Source: Oleimicrobium sp037445575
GTDB taxonomy: Bacteria > Zhuqueibacterota > Zhuqueibacteria > JANLFK01 > Oleimicrobiaceae
Direction: 5' to 3'
NCBI GenBank assembly: GCA_037445575.1
Contig: JBBIKH010000063.1
Coordinates: forward strand, 1-15,730
Length of the DNA stretch: 15,730 nucleotides
Shown here: one piece after another, positions 1-5,655 of the stretch
Layout: each line of letters begins with the position of its first letter
How positions within the stretch are numbered: position 1 is the stretch's first letter
Translations under genes and position numbers: made by a program
The notes under the pieces: generated by a model
Seen by the model: only the letters and a program-made list of their open reading frames with translations
The model's database searches: none
Told to the model about the DNA's origin: nothing

Positions 1-48
1 GTTATCTAACTCATTGATCCTAAGAAGACTATGAGGTGGCCATAATTC

Positions 49-64
49 TGGCACGGTCATTGTT
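49..64 (+). promoter_or_regulatory. Candidate sigma-54 (-24/-12) promoter
   Basis: The sequence reads TGGCACG, four bases, then TTGTT. The sigma-54 consensus is TGGCACG-N4-TTGCW, so the -24 element is perfect and the spacing exact, but the invariant C of the -12 element is T. Transcription would start about 75, ahead of the ATP-grasp gene at 128. No convincing sigma-70 pair was found in the first 127 bases. The mismatch at a normally conserved base keeps confidence low. Confidence 0.3.
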
Positions 65-127
65 GAGTAATGCGCACTAAGGGGGAAGCGATTGCAGCGC
101 AAGGGCTTACGCCCGAACGAGAGAGCG

Positions 128-1186
128 ATGAACATTGTTGTGACTTTTAGCAGCAAGCAAGGGCTGTTGGCCGAGTACCAAAGGAGCGGGCGGCACAGGA
201 GCGGGCAGGAGATCCCGCCTGATTACTTCGCAGAGGGGGATTCGGAGGAGACCATCCAGGCTGTGCTAGCTGCCTTGCGGGCAGGGGGCCATGAGGTGCA
301 TGGCGTGGAGGGAGACCGCAGCGCGCTGGCGGCGTTGGAGCGGCTCCGGCCCGATCTGGTCTTTAACATTGCCGAGGGCCTGTTCGGCGATTTTCGCGAG
401 TCGTATGTGCCCATGCTATGCGAACAGCTGGGGCTACCTTACACCGGCTCGGACCCTTTGACGCTGGCCATGTGCCTCAACAAGGCTCGGGCGAAGGAAG
501 TACTCAGCTACTACGGCATTGCCACACCGCCCTTCAAAGTTATCCGGCCCGGCGAAGCAGTTGACCTCAGCGGGCTAAAGTTTCCGGTGATCGTCAAGCC
601 TGTGTCCGAGGGCAGTAGCAAGGGGATTTTCAACGACTCGGTGGCCGATACTCCTGCTCAGGCGACGGAGCGGGTGAGCATCTGCCTGTCGACCTACGAA
701 CAGCCGGTGTTGGTGGAGGAATTCCTGGGCGGTCGCGAGTTCACCGTTGCGGTGTGGGGCAATGGCGACGACCTCGATGTGTTGCCCATTGTGGAAATCG
801 TGTACGATCAGCTTCCTGCGGGGGCCCGGCCTCTGTACTCTTACGAGGCAAAATGGGTGTGGGATCGGCCGGAACGGCCGCTGCGCATCTTCGAATGTCC
901 GGCCCGCCTCTCACGCAAGGAGCGGGAGGAGATCGAGCATCTGGTGAAACGGGCTTATCGCGTGCTGGGTGTCCGCGATTGGTGTCGCGTAGATGTTCGT
1001 GCGGATGCGGCGGGCCGCCCGCATATCCTGGAGCTCAACCCCCTGCCGGGCATTCTCCCCAATCCGGAAGACAACTCCTGTTTTCCCAAGGCAGCCAGTA
1101 CTGCGGGGTACAGCTACGAAGAGATGCTGAACCACGTGGTCGAGATCGCTTCGGCAAGGTACGGCATAGGGGCAAGACAAGGGTGA
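128..1186 (+). CDS. D-Ala-D-Ala-ligase-like ATP-grasp enzyme (first of two)
   Basis: Predicted cytoplasmic ATP-dependent ligase of the D-alanine--D-alanine ligase type (352 aa), joining a carboxylate to an amine through an acyl-phosphate. Visible features: a pre-ATP-grasp domain with the VFNIAEG segment; nucleotide-binding Lys157 followed by the Gly162-Ser-Ser loop; a VEEFLGGREF strand; and the Mg-binding Glu302/Asn304 in LELNPLPG. The N-terminal GGxSxE motif of housekeeping Ddl is absent; this protein begins MNIVVTFSSKQG. I chose the ATG at 128 because the protein then starts directly at its first beta strand; an in-frame TTG at 92 has a better purine-rich upstream sequence (GGGGGAAG) and is the alternative. 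It overlaps the next ATP-grasp gene by 4 nt. Substrate is unknown. The family call is firm, but a role in peptidoglycan synthesis is unlikely given the neighbours and the tandem paralogue. Confidence 0.9.
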   Translation: MNIVVTFSSKQGLLAEYQRSGRHRSGQEIPPDYFAEGDSEETIQAVLAALRAGGHEVHGVEGDRSALAALERLRPDLVFNIAEGLFGDFRESYVPMLCEQLGLPYTGSDPLTLAMCLNKARAKEVLSYYGIATPPFKVIRPGEAVDLSGLKFPVIVKPVSEGSSKGIFNDSVADTPAQATERVSICLSTYEQPVLVEEFLGGREFTVAVWGNGDDLDVLPIVEIVYDQLPAGARPLYSYEAKWVWDRPERPLRIFECPARLSRKEREEIEHLVKRAYRVLGVRDWCRVDVRADAAGRPHILELNPLPGILPNPEDNSCFPKAASTAGYSYEEMLNHVVEIASARYGIGARQG

Positions 1187-2205
1187 GAAAGCGGAGCCTC
1201 AAAGTCCTCATCGTCTTCGATGAGGTGATCGCGGATGAGGAAGAAGGTCTGGATTGGGTGTCGCAGGCCGCAGTCAGATACGAAGTGGAGGCGGTTCACG
1301 AGGCATTGCTGCAGCTCGGGCATCGTCCCGAGCGTCTTCCGGTTCAGGACGTCCGGAGGGCTATAGCAAGCGTCGAAGAGGCCAAGCCAGATGTCATCTT
1401 TAATCTGTGTGAGTCATATTGTGGCAAGGCGCAGTTGGAGATGGCCGTGGCGGGCGTGTGGGAGCTATTGGGAGTGCCCTATACAGGCAATCCCCCTTTG
1501 GCCCTGGGGATGGCGCAGCATAAGGTGGTGGCCAAGCAGCTTTTTGCCGCTGCAGGCATCCGTACCCCTGCTTACCAGGTCTTTACGTCGGTGCCGAGTT
1601 CGGAGCGATTTTCCCTTCGTCTCCCGGCGATCGCCAAGCCTTCGCAGGAGGACGCCAGTGTGGGGATCACCGAGCGCTCGTTCATTAGAACATTGGACCA
1701 GTTGCCGGAGGTGGTGGAAACGCTGCTCAGCAAATACCGGCAGCCGGTGCTGGTGGAGGAGTACATCGAGGGGCGGGAGTTCAATGTGAGCGTGTTGGAT
1801 GGGGACCCGCCCATGGTTTTGCCGCTGTCGGAAATCGACTTTTCGGCTTTGGACAGCGACCTGCCCCGCATCACCAGCTACGAAGCTAAGTGGTTACCTG
1901 AGCACCCGCTCTACAGGAACACGCCCGCGGTGTGCCCGGCGCAAGTGGAGCGCGGCCTGCGCCACCGCCTAGAGCGGACTGCCCTGCAAGTGTTTCGCCT
2001 GCTGCATGGTCGCGACTACGGGCGGGTGGACATGCGCGTGGATGCCAACGGGGCAGTTTTCGTGCTTGAGTTCAATCCAAACCCTGATATTTCTCCGGAC
2101 GCCGGGTTCGCCCGTGCCCTGAAAGCAACGGGGATAGAGCTCGCCGAATTCGTAGATCGTCTGCTTGCGTACGCATTGCATAGGGGCCGCCATGGTAGCA
2201 ATTAG
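1183..2205 (+). CDS. D-Ala-D-Ala-ligase-like ATP-grasp enzyme (second of two)
   Basis: Second ATP-grasp ligase (340 aa), paralogous to the gene before it: both have an IFNL/VFNI segment, a G(V/L)PYTG turn, a V-L-V-E-E strand followed by GREF, and a Y-E-A-K-W segment. The ATP-binding Lys152 is present, but the loop reads EDAS where the first copy and Ddl have GSS. The metal-binding Glu296/Asn298 occur in LEFNPNP. The start is GTG 1183, overlapping the previous stop as GTGA. The frame stays open far upstream, but that part overlaps the first gene out of frame and resembles nothing. The coding end overlaps the acetyltransferase start by 14 nt, so translation is probably coupled. The divergent loop suggests a different substrate or step from the first ligase. 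The exact reaction cannot be read from sequence. Confidence 0.88.
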   Translation: MRKRSLKVLIVFDEVIADEEEGLDWVSQAAVRYEVEAVHEALLQLGHRPERLPVQDVRRAIASVEEAKPDVIFNLCESYCGKAQLEMAVAGVWELLGVPYTGNPPLALGMAQHKVVAKQLFAAAGIRTPAYQVFTSVPSSERFSLRLPAIAKPSQEDASVGITERSFIRTLDQLPEVVETLLSKYRQPVLVEEYIEGREFNVSVLDGDPPMVLPLSEIDFSALDSDLPRITSYEAKWLPEHPLYRNTPAVCPAQVERGLRHRLERTALQVFRLLHGRDYGRVDMRVDANGAVFVLEFNPNPDISPDAGFARALKATGIELAEFVDRLLAYALHRGRHGSN

Positions 2206-2743
2206 GAAACTGCAACCCGAGGATCGAGCGGCAGTGTATGAGATCCTCCAGCAGACGGACATGTTCACCATGGCCGAGGTGAATGTGGCCATGGAACTGA
2301 TCGATACGTATTTGTTCAACAAGGAACAGAAGGACTACTTGGTCTATGCGGCGGTCGCCGACAATGGTCAGGTGGCGGGGTACGTCTGTTTTGGGCCAAC
2401 CCCAGCCACCGAGGGGACCTTTGACCTGTACTGGATTGCCGTTGCGCCCGCCATGCAGAACCGAGGGATTGGCAAGCAACTCTTGGAGTTTGTAGGGGAG
2501 TACGTGAAAGGTCAGCATGGGCGCCTCATCATCATTGAGACCTCATCGCAGAAAAAGTATCTGCCAACGCAGCAGTTCTATTTGCGGAACAACTACAAGG
2601 TGGAGGCGCGGATCAAAGATTTCTATCGCCCAGGAGACGACAGATTGATCTTTGCCAAACGCCTCAATGCACTGCCTGAAGGAGGGCAAACACCACATGG
2701 AAGGCTGGCGGCGACAACTCCAGCAGAGCATCACCAGCGCTGA
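2192..2743 (+). CDS. GNAT-family N-acetyltransferase
   Basis: Acetyl-CoA-dependent N-acyltransferase of the GNAT fold (183 aa). The acetyl-CoA pyrophosphate-binding motif A is Q89-N-R-G92-I-G94 after the strand DLYWIAVAP. A late FYLRNNYK segment corresponds to the usual GNAT motif B helix. The start is ATG 2192, where the protein opens with a typical GNAT first strand (MVAIRKLQPED); an earlier in-frame ATG at 2165 lies deeper inside the previous gene. The last 25 or so residues, after LIFAKRL, are low-complexity and overlap the start of the aminomutase gene by 47 nt. In methanogens and some bacteria a lysine 2,3-aminomutase is paired with a beta-lysine N6-acetyltransferase (AblB) to make the osmolyte N-epsilon-acetyl-beta-lysine. 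As I recall AblB is considerably longer, so equivalence is only a possibility. Confidence 0.88.
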   Translation: MVAIRKLQPEDRAAVYEILQQTDMFTMAEVNVAMELIDTYLFNKEQKDYLVYAAVADNGQVAGYVCFGPTPATEGTFDLYWIAVAPAMQNRGIGKQLLEFVGEYVKGQHGRLIIIETSSQKKYLPTQQFYLRNNYKVEARIKDFYRPGDDRLIFAKRLNALPEGGQTPHGRLAATTPAEHHQR

Positions 2744-3815
2744 GCAATTGGCCAAGAGGTTTAACATTCCCCTGGAGGACCTGGAGAGAGTAGAGCGACA
2801 GTTCAAAATCCGCATTACCCCTTACTATCTTTCGCTGATAAAGAGCAAGGACGACCCCCTGTACAAGCAGGTGGTGCCCGACGTGCGCGAACTTGAGGAC
2901 AGTCAGCTTTTTGAGGATCCCCTTGCTGAGGACAAGGATTCGCCGGTCAACAACATTGTGCACCGGTATCCCGACCGCTGCTTGTTCTTGATTTCGCACG
3001 TCTGCGCCTCGTACTGCCGCTTCTGCACCCGGAAGCGGAAGGTGGGGGATCCCAGCAAGATCAGCTTGAAGTACATCGATGAGGGCATCAACTACATTGC
3101 GCAGCACCCCGAGATCCGGGACGTGATCCTTTCGGGCGGCGATCCGTTGTTGCTGAGCGACGAGATGCTGGGCTTTATCCTGCAAAAGCTTAGGCGCATC
3201 CCCCATGTGGAGATTATCCGCATAGGCACCCGTGTGCCCTGCTTCTTGCCGCAGCGCGTGACCGTCAAGCTTGCCAAGCTCCTCAAGAAGTTTCACCCTC
3301 TCTACGTCAACGTCCACTTCAACCATCCTGATGAACTTACGCCCCTGGCAGTGAGAGCGCTGGCTCGTCTGGCCGACGCAGGTATTCCTCTAGGGAACCA
3401 GACGGTGTTATTGAAGGGAGTCAACGACGACCCTGAGGTGATGAAGAAACTGGTGCAGAAGCTCTTGCAGGCGCGGGTGCGTCCGTACTACATCTACCAG
3501 GCGGACATGGTTTTTGGCACCGAGCACTTCCGCACCAGAGTGGAGAAGGGGCTGGAGATAATCAGGGCACTGCGCGGATGGACCTCAGGGCTGGCCGTGC
3601 CGCACTTTGTGATCGATGCGCCCGGCGGAGGCGGCAAGATCCCCCTGTTACCGCACTACGTGGTGGCGATGGATGAGCACGAAGTGGTGCTGCGCAACTA
3701 CGAGGGACGGTTTTTCCGCTATCGTCAACCGGGTTCTGGGCAACCTGCGGCCCAGGTGTCGGCCGAGCCTACGCTGTGCCAGGAGTCATTAGTAGAGGCC
3801 GACTTCGCCATCTGA
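2697..3815 (+). CDS. kamA: Lysine 2,3-aminomutase (KamA-family radical SAM enzyme)
   Basis: PLP- and SAM-dependent enzyme (372 aa) expected to convert L-lysine to L-beta-lysine. The radical SAM cysteines are Cys103, Cys107 and Cys110 (CX3CX2C), followed by the LSGGDPLL segment. The PLP-binding lysine is Lys314 in the PGGGGK motif. Asp270 (in YQAD) and Asp307 (in DAPGGGGK) align with Asp293 and Asp330 of the Clostridium subterminale enzyme, which hold the lysine epsilon-amino group; glutamate 2,3-aminomutase and EF-P-modifying EpmB differ at these sites. Alignment to the clostridial enzyme runs nearly end to end, but this protein lacks its cysteine-containing C-terminal tail. The start is ATG 2697, preceded by GGAGGG at 2681-2686, and it lies inside the acetyltransferase gene. 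Product use is inferred from neighbours: two ligases and an acetyltransferase, not a lysine fermentation set. Confidence 0.93.
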   Translation: MEGWRRQLQQSITSAEQLAKRFNIPLEDLERVERQFKIRITPYYLSLIKSKDDPLYKQVVPDVRELEDSQLFEDPLAEDKDSPVNNIVHRYPDRCLFLISHVCASYCRFCTRKRKVGDPSKISLKYIDEGINYIAQHPEIRDVILSGGDPLLLSDEMLGFILQKLRRIPHVEIIRIGTRVPCFLPQRVTVKLAKLLKKFHPLYVNVHFNHPDELTPLAVRALARLADAGIPLGNQTVLLKGVNDDPEVMKKLVQKLLQARVRPYYIYQADMVFGTEHFRTRVEKGLEIIRALRGWTSGLAVPHFVIDAPGGGGKIPLLPHYVVAMDEHEVVLRNYEGRFFRYRQPGSGQPAAQVSAEPTLCQESLVEADFAI

Positions 3816-3831
3816 GCGTTTGAGTGTAAAA

Positions 3832-3871
3832 GCCATGCCGCCATGTACCGGGTCGGCAGTGGCCTTCCTTT
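3832..3871 (+). terminator. Hairpin after the aminomutase gene, terminator-like
   Basis: GCCATGCCG (3832-3840) pairs with CGGCAGTGGC (3854-3863), giving nine pairs with one bulged base and a 13-nt loop. It is preceded by AAAA and followed by a pyrimidine run CTTCCTTT. The T-run is interrupted, so this may be a weak or partial terminator between the aminomutase operon and the DUF2284 gene. Confidence 0.4.
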
Positions 3872-3889
3872 GCACGGAGAGGTGGCGGG

Positions 3890-4411
3890 ATGGAAAAGTA
3901 CGTGCGACAAGCCATCTCCATGGGGGCGACGCTATGCACGGAAATCCCCATCGGGGCAGTAAGCGTTGCCGAGTGGGTGCGCATGAAGTGCCAGTTCGGG
4001 TGCGGGGGGTATGGTGGTTGTCTCACCTGCCCTCCCTACAGCCCGACGCCGGCGGTGACCCGCCGCTGGCTGGCAGAATACCACCGCGGGTTGTTGCTCC
4101 GTTTCGATCGCAACCCCGGGGACCAGGAGGAGCGGGTGCGCCTACTCAGCCGCAAGGTCGGGGCAGAGCTGGAACGGCAGCTCTTCCTCGACGGTTACTA
4201 CAAGGCCTTTGCCCTTGGTGCAGGCCCATGCCCCTTGTGCCCCGAGTGTGATGTCAGCAAACCCTGCCTCCACCCACGTCTGGCCCGCCCGGCTATGGAG
4301 GCATGTGGCATCGACGTCTACGCCACCGTCCGCAACGTGGGCTTGTCGCTCGAGGTGGTTAGCTCGGAACAGGCCTGCTTCGATTCAGTTTCACTGGTGC
4401 TCGTTGATTGA
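3890..4411 (+). CDS. DUF2284 family cysteine-rich metal-binding protein
   Basis: Predicted metal-binding protein of unknown function (173 aa). It has eight cysteines in two groups: Cys34, 38, 44, 47 (CX3CX5CX2C, followed by PPYSPTP) and Cys114, 117, 120, 126 (CX2CX2CX5C). This is the DUF2284 layout as I recall it and would suit two iron-sulfur clusters, though the metal is inference. The start is ATG 3890, with GGAGAGG at 3877-3883 in ribosome-binding position. No signal peptide or membrane segment is visible, so it is probably cytoplasmic. It sits 74 nt after the aminomutase, with a terminator-like hairpin between, so membership of the same pathway is open. It could be an electron-transfer partner for the radical SAM enzyme or simply a neighbour. 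Confidence 0.8.
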   Translation: MEKYVRQAISMGATLCTEIPIGAVSVAEWVRMKCQFGCGGYGGCLTCPPYSPTPAVTRRWLAEYHRGLLLRFDRNPGDQEERVRLLSRKVGAELERQLFLDGYYKAFALGAGPCPLCPECDVSKPCLHPRLARPAMEACGIDVYATVRNVGLSLEVVSSEQACFDSVSLVLVD

Positions 4412-4430
4412 GATTGTGTGTGGTCGTCCT

Positions 4431-4532
4431 CCAGGACCTAAACGAGCTCCGGCAAGGTCCCTGGCGGCCGAAGACCATGCGGGTGTCATCACCTATGCCT
4501 TTTGGAACTACGGCGTCCGCAAAAGGACGCCG
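4431..4532 (+). promoter_or_regulatory. Structured leader of carA (two hairpins)
   Basis: The 176-nt gap before carA holds two inverted repeats. CCAGGACCT (4431-4439) pairs with AGGTCCCTGG (4455-4464) with one bulged C and a 15-nt loop. CGGCGTCC (4511-4518) pairs perfectly with GGACGCCG (4525-4532) around a GCAAAA loop. A further repeat, GCTCGTT (4399-4405) with AACGAGC (4441-4447), competes with the first. No T-run follows either stem, so these are not ordinary terminators. carA operons are often controlled through their leaders, but I see no PyrR-type site; regulation is inference. Confidence 0.3.
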
Positions 4533-4587
4533 ATAGTGTATGTAGAACGCCAAAGGTGGATTAGCCAGTAAGCTACTCGCATACCAT

Positions 4588-5655
4588 ATGGAACGACGCA
4601 GGGCAAAACTGATTCTCGAAGACGGCACAGTGGCCAACGGGTGGGCCTTCGGCTATGGCCGGTGCACCGCGGGGGAAGTCGTGTTTACCACGGGCATGGT
4701 TGGCTACCCTGAGTCGCTTACCGACCCATCGTATTCGGGGCAGATTCTGGTGTTTACGTACCCTCTATTGGGCAATTACGGTGTGCCTTCTCTGGAGGCG
4801 CACCGGGCAGTGCTCGAAAAGTTTGAGTCGCGCCGCGTTCATGTTGCTGGCGTAGTTGTCTCCGAGGTCTGTGATCGTCCCAGTCACTGGGATAGCCTCT
4901 GTTCCTTGGACGAGTGGCTTCGCCGGGAACGGGTGCCCGGCATCTTTGGGGTCGATACGCGCATGCTCACCAAGCGCCTGCGGGAAAAGGGGACCATGCT
5001 GGGGAAGATCGTGGTGGGCGGTGGAAGAGAGCCGGCCTTTTGGGACCCCAACAAGGAGAACCTGGTTGAGCGCGTGAGTGTGGCGCAAGCACAGCTCTTG
5101 GGCGAGGGGGCAAAGAGGGTGGTGCTGATCGACTGCGGCTGCAAAGAAAGTATTCTGCGCAGCCTGCTCGCCCGCGGGGTGAGTGTGCTCCGCGTCCCGT
5201 GGAATTTTGATCTGTCACGCGAGCAATTCGACGGGGTGGTGATCTCCAACGGACCCGGCGACCCGAAGATGGCCCGGGCTACCGTCCATGAGGTGCGACG
5301 CCTGCTCGAAGGGGACAAGCCGGTGCTGGGCATCTGTCTGGGCAATCAGCTCCTCGCCCTTGCCGCCGGGGCCAACACGTACAAGCTCAAGTTTGGGCAT
5401 CGTAGCCAGAACCAGCCATGCGTTGAGCTGGGTACCAAGCGCTGCTATATCACCTCGCAAAATCATGGCTACGCGGTTGATGCGCGCACGCTGCCAGAAG
5501 GGTGGGAGCCATGGTTCGTGAACGCGAATGATGGCACCAATGAGGGCATTCGCCACCGATCCAAGCCCTTCATGGGAGTCCAATTTCACCCTGAGGCGTG
5601 CCCGGGGCCTGTGGACACTGGGTTTCTGTTCGATCAATTTGTGAGCCTGCTGTGA
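4588..5655 (+). CDS. carA: Carbamoyl-phosphate synthase small (glutaminase) subunit
   Basis: Hydrolyses glutamine and passes ammonia to the large subunit for carbamoyl phosphate, feeding arginine and pyrimidine synthesis (355 aa). The N-terminal CarA domain contains GEVVFTTGMVGYPESLTDPSY. The class I glutamine amidotransferase domain follows, with nucleophile Cys250 in GICLGNQ, the SQNHGY segment, and His334/Glu336 in FHPEA, so the Cys-His-Glu triad is intact. Most bacteria and animal CAD have GICLGHQ; the Asn form is one I associate with Bacteroidota. Similarity to animal CAD is strong throughout, for example VDTRMLTKRLREKG and NANDGTNEGI. The start ATG 4588 has no clear Shine-Dalgarno sequence but gives the usual CarA N-terminus (KLILEDGTV). 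Its stop overlaps the carB GTG start, as expected for subunits made together. Confidence 0.97.
   Translation: MERRRAKLILEDGTVANGWAFGYGRCTAGEVVFTTGMVGYPESLTDPSYSGQILVFTYPLLGNYGVPSLEAHRAVLEKFESRRVHVAGVVVSEVCDRPSHWDSLCSLDEWLRRERVPGIFGVDTRMLTKRLREKGTMLGKIVVGGGREPAFWDPNKENLVERVSVAQAQLLGEGAKRVVLIDCGCKESILRSLLARGVSVLRVPWNFDLSREQFDGVVISNGPGDPKMARATVHEVRRLLEGDKPVLGICLGNQLLALAAGANTYKLKFGHRSQNQPCVELGTKRCYITSQNHGYAVDARTLPEGWEPWFVNANDGTNEGIRHRSKPFMGVQFHPEACPGPVDTGFLFDQFVSLL

Noticed and set aside
1..127. Possible upstream gene or RNA at the left edge
   Set aside because: No open frame of useful length, no tRNA-like cloverleaf and no ribosome site except those noted; only the sigma-54-like site could be supported.
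754..1182. Upstream extension of the second ATP-grasp frame
   Set aside because: The extension overlaps the first ATP-grasp gene out of frame and has no family similarity; GTG 1183 gives the proper N-terminus.
2697..3815. EpmB (EF-P lysine aminomutase) or glutamate 2,3-aminomutase identity for the radical SAM gene
   Set aside because: Both side-chain aspartates and the clostridial-type N-terminal region are present; no EF-P or EpmA gene is nearby.
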